Below are positions 41,236 to 49,895 of a stretch of DNA of 64,000 bases, one piece after another (the stretch's first letter is position 1; the number at the start of each line of letters is the position of its first letter). This DNA is from G963665005 sp963665005 (GTDB lineage Bacteria; Bacillota; Clostridia; Christensenellales; SZUA-584), in assembly GCA_963665005.2 (NCBI GenBank), contig CAXXTQ010000001.1, positions 1,116,001-1,180,000 of the forward strand. The letters run 5' to 3'. The notes beneath the pieces were generated by a model that ran no database searches, was not told where the DNA came from, and worked only from the letters and a program-made list of their open reading frames with translations. Both the position numbers and the translations under genes were made by a program.

Positions 41236-42156
41236 TTGGGCGAAACAATGAATTTTGCATGTATGGAGCCGGTATCCATAGACTTTGTTATAAAAGATGA
41301 GCAGTTTATACATCAGATAAAATGGGACGGCATTAGAGGCGTCGCGAATATAGAAGAATCGGGAACAACTATATATACGAGAAACGGCAATATATGTACA
41401 GAGTCGTATCCCGAGCTAACAAGCCTGCCTCGGCAGATAAGCGCAAAGCAGGCGGTGCTTGACGGAGAACTGACCGTTTTTGAAAAAGATACGCCGTCCT
41501 TTTATCTCTCGCTCCAGCGCAACCGTACAAAAAACAAGAATTCGATAAAGCGGCTGGCAGAAAACTTTCCTGCCAGATATATAATTTTTGACGCGCTTTA
41601 TTGGAACGGCAGCGATTTAAGGCAGATGCCTCTGGAAAAAAGGCAGGAGATACTAAAGAATAATTTTATAAGCAGCTCTTCCGCCGCGCTGACCGATGAC
41701 TTTTCCGACGGGCAGGCGCTTTTTGAAATGATAAAAAATAAGAATATGGAAGGTATTGTTTCAAAAAGAAAAGGCAGCAGATATATCGCCGGTAAAAAGC
41801 ATAACGACTGGTATAAAACCAAAGTACGCAAAAAGATATTGTGCGTAGTTTCGGGAATCAGTTTAAACGGGCAGATGCCCGCCTCTTTGGTGCTTGGTGT
41901 TTACAGAGGCGGCAGCTTAGAGGGAATCGGAAAGGTATCGTCCGGTTTAAAGCAGTATGATTTAGCTCTTCTAAAAGAGTTTATGCAAAAATATAAGACA
42001 GGCAGGCAAAAAGATATAGTCAGCGTAAAACCTATGCTGACATGCTGGGTGCGTTTTTCCGAATGGACGGGCGGCGGCACTTTGAGGCATCCTGTGCTGC
42101 TTGGATTTTGCGATAAAGAGCCGGCGGAAGCGGACGGGCAAGAGATAAGCATATGA
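41236..42156 (+). CDS. ligD: ATP-dependent DNA ligase (LigD ligase domain)
   Basis: An approximately 306-residue ligase for end joining. IHQIKWDGIRG contains the adenylated lysine of the KxDG motif, LDGELTV is motif III, RYIIFDALYWNG is motif IIIa/IV-like, MEGIVSKRKGSRYIAGKKHNDWYKTK is motifs IV-V, and the C-terminal domain is a short OB fold. In many bacteria this domain is fused to the polymerase; here that is the next gene, overlapping by four bases (ATGA). The start is uncertain: TTG at 41236 is 11 bases after GGAGG; ATG at 41248 also has this site upstream; ATG at 41218 lies before it. A role with Ku in the forespore is inferred from the shared leader. Confidence 0.9.
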   Translation: MGETMNFACMEPVSIDFVIKDEQFIHQIKWDGIRGVANIEESGTTIYTRNGNICTESYPELTSLPRQISAKQAVLDGELTVFEKDTPSFYLSLQRNRTKNKNSIKRLAENFPARYIIFDALYWNGSDLRQMPLEKRQEILKNNFISSSSAALTDDFSDGQALFEMIKNKNMEGIVSKRKGSRYIAGKKHNDWYKTKVRKKILCVVSGISLNGQMPASLVLGVYRGGSLEGIGKVSSGLKQYDLALLKEFMQKYKTGRQKDIVSVKPMLTCWVRFSEWTGGGTLRHPVLLGFCDKEPAEADGQEISI

Positions 42157-43028
42157 GCGAAATTGAAGTTGAAGGAAAAAAGATAAATATAAGCAATCCC
42201 GATAAGCTTTTATATAAAGATATAGGTATAAGAAAGATAGATTATATAGTGGACATGATAGAGCTTGCGCCTTATCTTCTTCCGCATACTTCGGACAGGG
42301 CTTTGACGGCAATACGTTATCCGAACGGAGTGGACAAGCCGTTTTTTTATCAGAAGCGGCCGCCTGCAAACACTCCCGAATGGGTAGACATAATAACTAT
42401 AGGCCAAGATACATTTATCAATTTAAACAGCCTTCCTACGCTTGTATGGCTTGCTAATCTGGCGGTGATAGAGTTCCATACTACTTTTTGCAAATATAAC
42501 GAAGACGCGCTATATGCTCTCGTTTTTGATCTTGACCCGTCGGACAAACAGAACTTTGAGCAGGCGGCGCAGTGTGCGCTTTTGGTTCACGAAACGCTGC
42601 ATGGGCTTGGTATAGAATGCTCGGCAAAGACATCGGGCGCTTCGGGGCTTCAGATTTATATACCGACAAAAAAATATACTTTTGAGCAGGGGCGCAGGAT
42701 AAACACTTTTTTTGCAAATTATTTTACAGAAAAATATCCAAAACTCATGACGGCAGAGCGGCATATAAAAAAGCGTGGCAGCAAGCTGTATTTTGATTAT
42801 CTTCAGATGCACCAAGGCAAAAATATAATATGCGTTTATTCTCCGCGCGCAGTATCGTGCGGAGCCGTTTCTATGCCTGTATCATGGAAAGAGCTTGAGT
42901 CGGGAATAACCCCCTGCGACTTTAATCTTAAAACTGCGATAAAGAGGCTCGAGAAAAAGGGGGATATGTTCGAATGTATGCTGACCCCTGGCAAGAATGT
43001 GGAGGCGCTCGAAAAAATACTCAAATGA
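42153..43028 (+). CDS. LigD polymerase/primase domain as a separate protein
   Basis: A 291-residue archaeo-eukaryotic primase-like polymerase. ISNPDKLLYKDIGIRKIDYIVDMIELAPYLLPH at the N-terminus, YALVFDLDPSD (catalytic Asp pair, about residue 127-131), KTSGASGLQIYIP (about 153), and CVYSPRAVSCGAVSMPVSWKEL (about 230) are the LigD-POL pattern. It fills gaps with ribonucleotides or deoxynucleotides before sealing. It is coupled to the ligase gene by an ATGA overlap. No phosphoesterase (PE) domain is present in either gene. Confidence 0.92.
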   Translation: MSEIEVEGKKINISNPDKLLYKDIGIRKIDYIVDMIELAPYLLPHTSDRALTAIRYPNGVDKPFFYQKRPPANTPEWVDIITIGQDTFINLNSLPTLVWLANLAVIEFHTTFCKYNEDALYALVFDLDPSDKQNFEQAAQCALLVHETLHGLGIECSAKTSGASGLQIYIPTKKYTFEQGRRINTFFANYFTEKYPKLMTAERHIKKRGSKLYFDYLQMHQGKNIICVYSPRAVSCGAVSMPVSWKELESGITPCDFNLKTAIKRLEKKGDMFECMLTPGKNVEALEKILK

Positions 43029-43034
43029 GCGATG

Positions 43035-43182
43035 TTGACAGCCGTGCAGTAAAAATGGTATCTTAGAAAAAAAGGAGTTTTAATAAATATGAGAAAACAG
43101 TAATCCTATTTGTATTTAATATCAAGATTGTGCCGGAAATTTTTTCGGCTGGTTTTTGGTGGGGATTACTGCGCATATTTTT
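43035..43182 (+). promoter_or_regulatory. Promoter and attenuator leader of the ABC-F gene
   Basis: TTGACA (43035-43040), 18 bases, TATCTT (43059-43064) is the promoter. AGGAG precedes a four-codon frame (43089-43103). CAGTAATCC (43098-43106), which overlaps the end of that frame, pairs exactly with GGATTACTG (43163-43171), followed by CGCATATTTTTT: a terminator-like stem. An inner stem (CCGGAAA/TTTTCGG, 43133-43148) and a later one (43192-43225) allow alternative folds. A ribosome stalled on the short frame would cover the left arm. Confidence 0.65.
43089..43103 (+). CDS. Leader peptide MRKQ upstream of the ABC-F gene
   Basis: ATG AGA AAA CAG TAA, with an AGGAG ribosome site about ten bases upstream. 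Its last sense codon and stop lie in the left arm of the terminator stem. Short leader frames control several ABC-F resistance genes through ribosome stalling by antibiotics. Function here is inferred. Confidence 0.55.
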   Translation: MRKQ

Positions 43183-43263
43183 TATATAAACTTTTTATCA
43201 TAGCCTTTTTGTGCCGTGATAAAAACGCGTATAATCCTCTTCCGTAAAAAGGAGTGGATTTTT

Positions 43264-44724
43264 TTGTTGCTGGAAATAAATAAATTAGAGAAATACTACG
43301 GGCAGGCAAAGATATTGCAGCTGGATAAATTTATATTGAACAGAGGGGATAAGGTAGCTATCGTCGGAGCAAACGGGGCGGGTAAAACAACGCTGCTTAA
43401 ACTTATATCAATGCAAACAGAGCCGAATGGCGGAAGCGTAAGTGTGAGGGGAAGCATAGGTATTGTTCCGCAGTTTTACCGGCCGGGCAACAGCAGTATC
43501 GATTATAGCATCTCGGGCAAAATGCGCCTTGATACAGATGTCGTGCACAGCGGGGGAGAGCAGACAAAACACAGCATAGCGCAGGCTTTTTCGCAGCCAT
43601 ACGATATATTGCTTGCGGACGAGCCGACAACAAACCTTGATATCGAAGCAATTTACGAGCTTGAAAAATTATTACGAAGCTATAAGGGAGGGCTTGTGCT
43701 CGTGTCTCATGACACAGAGCTGCTAAAAAATGTGTGTGGCAAGGTGCTAGAGATAGAGCGGGGGTTGTGCACGCTTTATAACTGCGGATACGCCGATTAT
43801 ATTAATCAAAAAGCGATTGCCGAGACGGCGCATGCGGCAAAGTATGAAGCATATATCACAGAAAAAAAGCGGCTGAAAAAGGCGGCCATGGTAAAGGCGC
43901 AAAAGTCTGCGGCTATAAAAAGGGCGCCGAAGCGCATGGGCAATTCGGAGGCAAGGCTGCATAAAATGGGCGGCCAGCGCGAGAAAGCGAAGATTGACAG
44001 CGCGGCAAAGGCGGCGGTAATGCGGCTTGAAAAGCTCGGGAAGGTCGAAAAGCCCTGGAAAGATAAAAAAATTGTTTTTGACGTAAAGCCGGGCGCGGTG
44101 CACAATAAAGTGCTTGTCGATGTGCACGATGTTTCCAAGGCTTACGGCGACAAAACGATACTAGAAGGTTGCAGTTTTTTTATTCCTAACGGTAAAAAGA
44201 CGGCGCTGCTCGGCGCGAACGGCACGGGTAAAACTACGCTTATAGATATGATAGCTTCGCGCGAAGAAGGAGTTAAGGTATGCAAAAACGTTAAAACAGG
44301 ATATTTTTATCAGGATATACGCAATCTGGATAATAAAAAAAGCGTGCTGGAAAACGCTATGCAAGACACGATACACTCAAGATATTTTGTGCGCACTATA
44401 CTATCTAGGCTGTTGTTTAAAAGAGAGCAGGTAAATAAAAGCGCGGCGGTTTTAAGCGGAGGAGAGCGTATTCGCCTTTCCTTAGCTAAAATAATTTTAA
44501 GCAATTTCAATCTGCTGATTTTAGATGAGCCGACAAATTTTCTTGATATCGAAAGCAAACAGGCTCTTGAGGATGTGCTCTGTGCATATCCGGGGGCTGT
44601 GCTCTTTGTATCTCATGACAGAGAGTTTGTAAGAAGCATTGCCGACAGAATCGTTTACATAAAGAATAAAAAGACTTACACATTCGAAGGGGGCTATGAC
44701 GATTTTGATAAGGCGAGAGAATAG
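43264..44724 (+). CDS. ABC-F family ATPase, likely ribosomal protection protein
   Basis: A 486-residue protein with two ATPase domains and no membrane segments. Domain 1: GANGAGKTT, short signature region SGGEQTKHSIAQAF, LLADEPTTNLD. A charged linker (about residues 180-260, KKRLKKAAMVKAQKSAAIKRAPKRMGNSEARLHKMGGQREKAK) would reach into the ribosome. Domain 2: GANGTGKTT, LSGGERIRLSLAKI, LLILDEPTNFLD. The short first domain and the R/K-rich linker resemble the Lsa/Vga/Vml antibiotic-resistance group. Start is TTG at 43264, nine bases after GGAG; the upstream ATG at 43216 lies in a hairpin. The leader-peptide attenuator before it strengthens the antibiotic-response reading; the drug is unknown. 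Confidence 0.88.
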   Translation: MLLEINKLEKYYGQAKILQLDKFILNRGDKVAIVGANGAGKTTLLKLISMQTEPNGGSVSVRGSIGIVPQFYRPGNSSIDYSISGKMRLDTDVVHSGGEQTKHSIAQAFSQPYDILLADEPTTNLDIEAIYELEKLLRSYKGGLVLVSHDTELLKNVCGKVLEIERGLCTLYNCGYADYINQKAIAETAHAAKYEAYITEKKRLKKAAMVKAQKSAAIKRAPKRMGNSEARLHKMGGQREKAKIDSAAKAAVMRLEKLGKVEKPWKDKKIVFDVKPGAVHNKVLVDVHDVSKAYGDKTILEGCSFFIPNGKKTALLGANGTGKTTLIDMIASREEGVKVCKNVKTGYFYQDIRNLDNKKSVLENAMQDTIHSRYFVRTILSRLLFKREQVNKSAAVLSGGERIRLSLAKIILSNFNLLILDEPTNFLDIESKQALEDVLCAYPGAVLFVSHDREFVRSIADRIVYIKNKKTYTFEGGYDDFDKARE

Positions 44725-44786
44725 AAAGGGGATATACTTTTGGAAGAAAATATGGTAATATTAAAAAAAACAAAAGAGGTCTTGCT

Positions 44787-45560
44787 ATGAAGAGAATTTT
44801 GTTTATGATACTGATAATAATTCTAATTTTCACTATGAGCATACCTGTGGCGCTCAGCGTTCCCGAAGATTTTGAGATGCTGACTCTCGAAAGCGAAGGC
44901 ATGGATGTTGTTATGGTACAGATGCGGCTCAGAGATTTAGGATACATAACTTACAGAGCAACGGGAATGTATTACGGCATGACGGAAAAGGCCGTTATGA
45001 ATTTTCAGGAGAACAATGATCTCGATGCTGACGGGCGGCTTGGAGAGCTTTCTTACGACAAGCTTTTTACTAACGATGTTATAAGAAAACCGCTGAGTTT
45101 AGAGATACCTGTTACATCAGGGCCGAGCCTTGTCGGTACGCCCGCCGAGTACGGAGAGCTTGCCGATTGGTTTGAGGAAGTGGACGCCGCTTTTCCTATA
45201 GGCGCGACAGCAACGGTAAAAGATTTTAACTCGGGCACAACTTTTGAAATGAAACGCACGGGCGGCGTTAACCATGCCGAAGTCGAACCGGTAGATGCCG
45301 CCGCTTACGACAACTATATAGATTCTTTCGGCGGAAAACCTAACTGGGAAAAACGTTCGGTGATTGTTACCGTAGGCAGCAAAAATTATGCAGGGTCGCT
45401 TTTTGGAAACCAGATGGGTGAAGATACCGTGTCGGACAATACTATGGACGGGCATACCTGCTTATATTTCTTTGGCAGCTTCTCTCATGTGTACGGATTC
45501 TCTGATAAAGAGCATGACAAAATGGTGCTTCGCGCAGCGGGAGAGCCTTTGGAATATTGA
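44787..45560 (+). CDS. Secreted peptidoglycan-binding domain protein
   Basis: A 257-residue exported protein: signal peptide (residues 1-24), a PG_binding_1 domain at about 32-93 (MDVVMVQMRLRDLGYIT...TEKAVMNFQENNDLDADGRLGELSYDKLF), then a C-terminal domain of about 150 residues (ADWFEEVDAAFPIGATATVKDFNSGTTFEMKRTGG...NHAEVEPVDAAAY...GHTCLYFFGSFSH). The latter resembles the domain that follows PG-binding modules in clostridial cell-wall proteins, without a known activity; its His, Asp and Glu residues could bind metal. It follows the ABC-F gene by 62 bases and has its own ribosome site AGAGG. Confidence 0.8.
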   Translation: MKRILFMILIIILIFTMSIPVALSVPEDFEMLTLESEGMDVVMVQMRLRDLGYITYRATGMYYGMTEKAVMNFQENNDLDADGRLGELSYDKLFTNDVIRKPLSLEIPVTSGPSLVGTPAEYGELADWFEEVDAAFPIGATATVKDFNSGTTFEMKRTGGVNHAEVEPVDAAAYDNYIDSFGGKPNWEKRSVIVTVGSKNYAGSLFGNQMGEDTVSDNTMDGHTCLYFFGSFSHVYGFSDKEHDKMVLRAAGEPLEY

Positions 45561-45570
45561 TGAAATATAA

Positions 45571-45600
45571 AAAAAGGGCACATCTTGTGCCCTTTTTTTT
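45571..45600. terminator. Bidirectional terminator
   Basis: GGGCACA (45576-45582), loop TCT, TGTGCCC (45586-45592), flanked by A-run and T-run. It serves the plus-strand gene ending at 45560 and the minus-strand gene ending at 45606. Confidence 0.9.
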
Positions 45601-45605
45601 ATGTC

Positions 45606-46841
45606 TTAAATATCATCTTCCAGTGTCGGAATCACTTGCGTTTTTTTAGGTTCTTTAACGAGAAAGGCTACGGCAAGATTTATAAAAGATAATGCGGCTA
45701 CTATATAGAAAATATATTGAGAGCCTATTGTCACCCAGAGAATGCCGCCCGTTATGGCAACGATTATTGAAACAACGTGATCTAGCCCAAGCGCGACGGA
45801 CAGCGTGGGCGTGATATCTTCGGGAGTGGTTGCTATCGATTTTAAGTAAACGATACGGATAACGCCCATTTGCGAAGACAGCCTGTCAATAACAAATAGT
45901 GCGGCTGTCAGTATTACAGGAAAACCTATTGTCGCGAGTATTCCGCTGTCAAAGAACTGGCACAGCATTCCGTAGCAAAGATAAACCGCTATAAAAGAAA
46001 TAGCGTCTACAAAAAGCAGCTTTTTTACGCCGAATTTATCTATCCATTTTCCAAGCTGGGGCATGAAAAACATTCCTATAAAAGCGGCGATTATACCAAG
46101 AAGTACTATAGTATCTACCTTTTGGCCCAGCGTTTCTATAAGTACCCACGGCCCGAAAACAATCATTACCTGTTTTTGGACGCCGAAAACAATAGCGAGA
46201 ATATAGTACAGCTTATATTCTTTTTTAAATACGAATTTTAGTTTGCGCTTAGACCTAACCTGCCCTACGTCTCTTTTTAGTTTGATAAGCAGGCAAAAAG
46301 CAGTGATATAGAAAACAGCCGCCACTATAAACGTCCATTTTATATCGTATTCGAAGCTAAATACTTTAAATTTGAATAAAAAGAATACTATTATACCCGA
46401 TATCATCAAAAACGCGAAACGAACTCCTGCAAACTGGCCCATGCGTTTGCCGATTTTATCCGGCTCCGAAAGCGCCATTCCTATGCTGTCTTTTAAAGGC
46501 ATGTATAAGTGAAGCCCCATAGAATTGATGAATAAGAATATGAGCATATAATTAAACGCTGGAGTAAAAATACCAAGAACGAGAAGGCCAATCGCCGACA
46601 AAGCCTGCGCAATAATTGCAAGCGTTATGTCTCCGAGAAACGCTATCATGCCCACTATGAAAAAACACAGTATGCCCGGAAGCTCTCTCGGAAACTCTAT
46701 GAGCCCGCGGCCGTAGCCGTCAACCTGATATACGTCTTTAAAGAAATTGGAAAACAGGCCGTCTGAAAAGCCTATCGCAATATTTATTGTCGCGACGACA
46801 ATAAAAAACAGTATTAAATCTTTTTTTGCTTTATCTGTCAT
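45606..46841 (-). CDS. MFS transporter
   Basis: A 411-residue membrane protein with about twelve hydrophobic segments. PRELPGILCFFIVGMIAFLGDI near residue 50 and YMPLKDSIGMALSEPDKIGKRMGQFAGVRF near 110 match a clostridial major-facilitator group. The start is set at the ATG of 46841, close behind AAGGAT; the frame runs further upstream without a ribosome site. A terminator after thrS separates it from that gene, so it probably has its own promoter. Substrate unknown. Confidence 0.82.
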   Translation of the reverse strand: MTDKAKKDLILFFIVVATINIAIGFSDGLFSNFFKDVYQVDGYGRGLIEFPRELPGILCFFIVGMIAFLGDITLAIIAQALSAIGLLVLGIFTPAFNYMLIFLFINSMGLHLYMPLKDSIGMALSEPDKIGKRMGQFAGVRFAFLMISGIIVFFLFKFKVFSFEYDIKWTFIVAAVFYITAFCLLIKLKRDVGQVRSKRKLKFVFKKEYKLYYILAIVFGVQKQVMIVFGPWVLIETLGQKVDTIVLLGIIAAFIGMFFMPQLGKWIDKFGVKKLLFVDAISFIAVYLCYGMLCQFFDSGILATIGFPVILTAALFVIDRLSSQMGVIRIVYLKSIATTPEDITPTLSVALGLDHVVSIIVAITGGILWVTIGSQYIFYIVAALSFINLAVAFLVKEPKKTQVIPTLEDDI

Positions 46842-46934
46842 ATATATCCTTAAAAATGCAGTTCTTGCTTGAGTATATACTATATTTCGGAATAATAGCA
46901 ACTTTTATTTCAATAAAATTTAAAACAGAAGAAA

Positions 46935-46968
46935 GAAACAAACACCGACAGCTTTTTTGCCATCGGTG
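46935..46968 (-). terminator. Terminator after thrS
   Basis: On the minus strand CACCGATGGC and GCTGTCGGTG form a stem with a two-base internal mismatch over an A-rich loop, followed by TTTGTTTC. Confidence 0.65.
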
Positions 46969-46996
46969 CATTGGGATAGTCAATATATAACTGTTC

Positions 46997-48928
46997 TTAA
47001 AATATCGTCTTATTCGCATTTTCATCCAAAAGTGTTTGGAGAAACTCGTCTCCGCCTATCTGTCCGAGGTCTCCTGCGCCACGTTTTCTTATCGCCAGCG
47101 TGCCGTTTTCCGTCTCTGCGTCTCCCGCGACTGCTATATAAGGAACTCTCTGCGCCCGAGCTTCTCTTATTTTATAGCCTATCTTTTCGCTTCTTGCGTC
47201 AAGAGATACGCGAATGCCGGCGTCTTTTAGTCTCTTCTCCCATTTTTTCAGGTACTCAACCGACCTGTCTGTTATAGCGGCAAGCCGAACCTGTTCGGGA
47301 GCCATCCACAAAGGCAGCGCGCCCGCGTATTTTTCCAGAAGCATGGCAAGCGTTCTTTCATAGCAGCCTATAGAGCTTCTGTGCACTACATACGGGCATT
47401 GTTTTTCGTTTTCACTGTCTACATAATACATCTCGAAACGCTCCGGCAAAGCAAAATCTATCTGTACTGTGAAGAGAGTGTCTTCTTTTCCAAAAACGTT
47501 TTTAAATTGTACATCAAGTTTCGGGCCGTAAAAAGCCGCTTCGTCATCCGCTTCAGTATAATTCATTTGGATTTCGTCCAATATCTCTTTCATCATTTTC
47601 TGCGTGGTTTCCCAGGCCGCGGGGTTGTCTATATATTTTTCTTTGTTTGCGGGGCCTCTTTTAGAGAATCTGTACCATACGTCTTTGTCGATGCCGAGGC
47701 TTTTCATAATAAAAGATATAAGATCGAGAACGTCTTTGAATTCTTTTTTAACTTGTTCGGGAGTACAAATTATATGCGCGTCTGCAAGTGTGAACTGGCG
47801 AAGGCGTATAAGCCCGTGCATTTCGCCCGAAGCTTCGTTTCTAAACAATGACGATGTCTCGGTATAACGTATGGGCAGGTCTCTATAGCTGTGGTGTTCC
47901 GATTTATATATCATAAACTGGAACGGGCACGTCATAGGCCGAAGCGCCATGACCTCGCCGTCTTTTTCTTCGTCGCCGAGGATGAACATGCCGTCTTTAT
48001 AATGATCCCAGTGGCCGGAGATTTTATAAAGATCGCTTTTTGCCATTATAGGCGTTTTAGTAAGCTGATAACCTCTTTTTTCTTCTTCGTCTTCAACAAA
48101 ACGCTGCAGAATCTGCAATGTTTTAGCGCCTTTTGGCATTATAAGCGGAAGCCCCTGGCCGACGGCGTCGTTTGTTGTAAAATATTTAAGCTCGCGCCCG
48201 AGTTTGTTATGGTCTCTTTGCTTTGCTTCTTTAAGCATTTTTAAATATTCGCTTAGCTCTTCCTGTTTTTCGAACGCAGTTCCGTATATTCGGCTAAGCA
48301 TTTTGTTTTTCTCACTGCCGCGCCAATACGCACCCGCTATGCTGAGAAGCTTGAACGATTTTATCTTGCCTGTGGATACAACATGCGGCCCTGCGCAAAG
48401 GTCTGTAAAATCGCCCTGTTTATAAAGGCTTATGATATCGTCTTCGGGCAGCTCATTTATAAGTTCAATTTTGTAAGGCTCATCTTTCATCAAATCAAGA
48501 GCCTCGGCCCGCGTAAGCTCGAACCTTTCGAGAGGCAGATTCGCAGCAACAATGCGTTTCATTTCTTTTTCTATTTTGACCAAATCTTCTGAGGTAAACG
48601 GTTTTGGCACGTCGAAATCATAATAAAATCCTGTGTCTATGGCCGGGCCTATAGCGAGCTTCGCTTGAGGAAAAAGCCTTTTTACCGCCTGCGCCATAAT
48701 GTGCGAAGCCGTGTGCCAGAGAGCTTTTTTGCCTTCCTCGTCTTCAAACGTCAGTATCTCGAGCTTGCAGTCATGCTCTATAATTGTTGATAAATCGCAG
48801 ATTTCGCGGTCTATTTTTGCGACAAGCGCTTTTTTCCCCAGTTTCTGCGAAAGCGATTTTGCTATGAGAAGCGCGCTCATACCGTTTTCAAATTCTTTTA
48901 CTACTCCGTCGCTAAGCGTAATTTTCAT
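46997..48928 (-). CDS. thrS: Threonyl-tRNA synthetase
   Basis: A 643-residue enzyme that charges threonine tRNA. Domains in order: TGS (residues 1-60), editing domain with HTASHIMAQAVKRLFP (HxxxH, about 68), catalytic core with motif 1, motif 2 (YTETSSLFRNEASGEMHGLIRLRQFTLADAHIIC, about 360) and motif 3 (VVHRSSIGCYERTLAMLLEKYAG, about 500), and the anticodon-binding domain at the end. The ATG at 48928 follows AAAAGGAGC; the frame upstream runs into the T-box leader. It is controlled by the threonine T-box at 48950-49166. Confidence 0.96.
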   Translation of the reverse strand: MKITLSDGVVKEFENGMSALLIAKSLSQKLGKKALVAKIDREICDLSTIIEHDCKLEILTFEDEEGKKALWHTASHIMAQAVKRLFPQAKLAIGPAIDTGFYYDFDVPKPFTSEDLVKIEKEMKRIVAANLPLERFELTRAEALDLMKDEPYKIELINELPEDDIISLYKQGDFTDLCAGPHVVSTGKIKSFKLLSIAGAYWRGSEKNKMLSRIYGTAFEKQEELSEYLKMLKEAKQRDHNKLGRELKYFTTNDAVGQGLPLIMPKGAKTLQILQRFVEDEEEKRGYQLTKTPIMAKSDLYKISGHWDHYKDGMFILGDEEKDGEVMALRPMTCPFQFMIYKSEHHSYRDLPIRYTETSSLFRNEASGEMHGLIRLRQFTLADAHIICTPEQVKKEFKDVLDLISFIMKSLGIDKDVWYRFSKRGPANKEKYIDNPAAWETTQKMMKEILDEIQMNYTEADDEAAFYGPKLDVQFKNVFGKEDTLFTVQIDFALPERFEMYYVDSENEKQCPYVVHRSSIGCYERTLAMLLEKYAGALPLWMAPEQVRLAAITDRSVEYLKKWEKRLKDAGIRVSLDARSEKIGYKIREARAQRVPYIAVAGDAETENGTLAIRKRGAGDLGQIGGDEFLQTLLDENANKTIF

Positions 48929-48952
48929 AATAGCTCCTTTTCTAAATAAAAT

Positions 48953-49201
48953 AATAAAAAAGCCCATGTACAAAACGTACATGGGACGATTATTTACCGC
49001 GGTTCCACCCATATTCCATGAAAAATCCATGGCTCTTTAAAAAGGTTTTTTTAATTAATTCAAAGGTGGTTTCGCCCGAAATTCGCGTACGGCACACTTT
49101 CAGCCCTTTTACGGTGTGCGCGTCTCTGCTTACGCTTTTTATTACCCGGCTACTTGTCCTTTTGTGGTGATAATTATATGACAACTAAAGCGATATGTCA
49201 A
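48953..49201 (-). promoter_or_regulatory. T-box riboswitch and promoter of thrS
   Basis: On the minus strand, TTGACA (49201-49196), 17 bases, TATAAT (49178-49173) is a consensus promoter. About 155 bases into the RNA stands the T-box sequence GGGTGGAACCGCGG (49010-48997), then a terminator stem CCCATGTAC/GTACATGGG (48985-48963) with a U-run. Uncharged threonine tRNA should stabilise the antiterminator. Confidence 0.93.
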
Positions 49202-49210
49202 TTATCAGGG

Positions 49211-49774
49211 CTATATAAGATTCGAACGGCCGCTCGATGTGCGTTCGTCTAGTTTTATTTTGTGCACAATACCCTGAACAGTTTTGGCAGCGCCGAAAAT
49301 CAGTGCCAGTACACCAAAAAGTATTATATAATCTATGGCAAGAATCAAAGGTATGACAAGCAGCACAAGCCCTATTAAAAGCAGCAGCGCGCCTATACGC
49401 GTCCTGTGGCTCTTGAGTTCTTCTGCCTGCTGCCTTGCTTGTACAACATCAAAAAACCCGAAAATTATAAACCAGCAGGCGACTATGACTCCAAGCAATG
49501 CCGGGGAGTCTGTTATTATGATTATCAAAAGCAGCAAGATTATATCGAGAATTCCGTGAATAAGATACGTTAAAAATTTACGATGGTCGCTTTTGCTTTT
49601 AAACGCTTTATAAAGGTTGTAAATTCCATAAACCAAAACGGCGAGCCCTACAAGAAAAACAAGTACGTCAAGGCCGACCTGCGGGGAAACCAATAAGAAT
49701 ATACCTGCCGCGATGATAACGATTCCTATAAAGACTATAAGCCACCAGGGCATGTTTTGTTCATTTGTTTTCAT
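49211..49774 (-). CDS. DUF308 (HdeD-like) membrane protein
   Basis: A 187-residue protein with six hydrophobic segments in three pairs, the typical DUF308 layout; GIYNLYKAF near residue 50 and WFIIFGFFDVVQARQQAEELKSHR near residue 100 are the family's repeated 'G-x-x-x-hhxA' parts. HdeD itself is an acid-stress membrane protein in enterobacteria, but no function is established for these clostridial relatives. The C-terminal 25 residues are charged. It lies upstream of, and separate from, the thrS promoter. Confidence 0.8.
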   Translation of the reverse strand: MKTNEQNMPWWLIVFIGIVIIAAGIFLLVSPQVGLDVLVFLVGLAVLVYGIYNLYKAFKSKSDHRKFLTYLIHGILDIILLLLIIIITDSPALLGVIVACWFIIFGFFDVVQARQQAEELKSHRTRIGALLLLIGLVLLVIPLILAIDYIILFGVLALIFGAAKTVQGIVHKIKLDERTSSGRSNLI

Positions 49775-49895
49775 GATTTTTCGAGCATTGCTCCTCTCTG
49801 CCGGATAAAAAAGCGATTTTTTTCCATCTGTCTAAATAATACCACTAATACTATGTTTTAGACAACCGTATATATAAAGAAAAAACATATTTTTT

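Noticed and set aside
48990..49184. A 64-codon minus-strand frame upstream of thrS
   Set aside because: It coincides with the T-box leader RNA (T-box sequence and terminator stem), so the conservation is of RNA, not protein.
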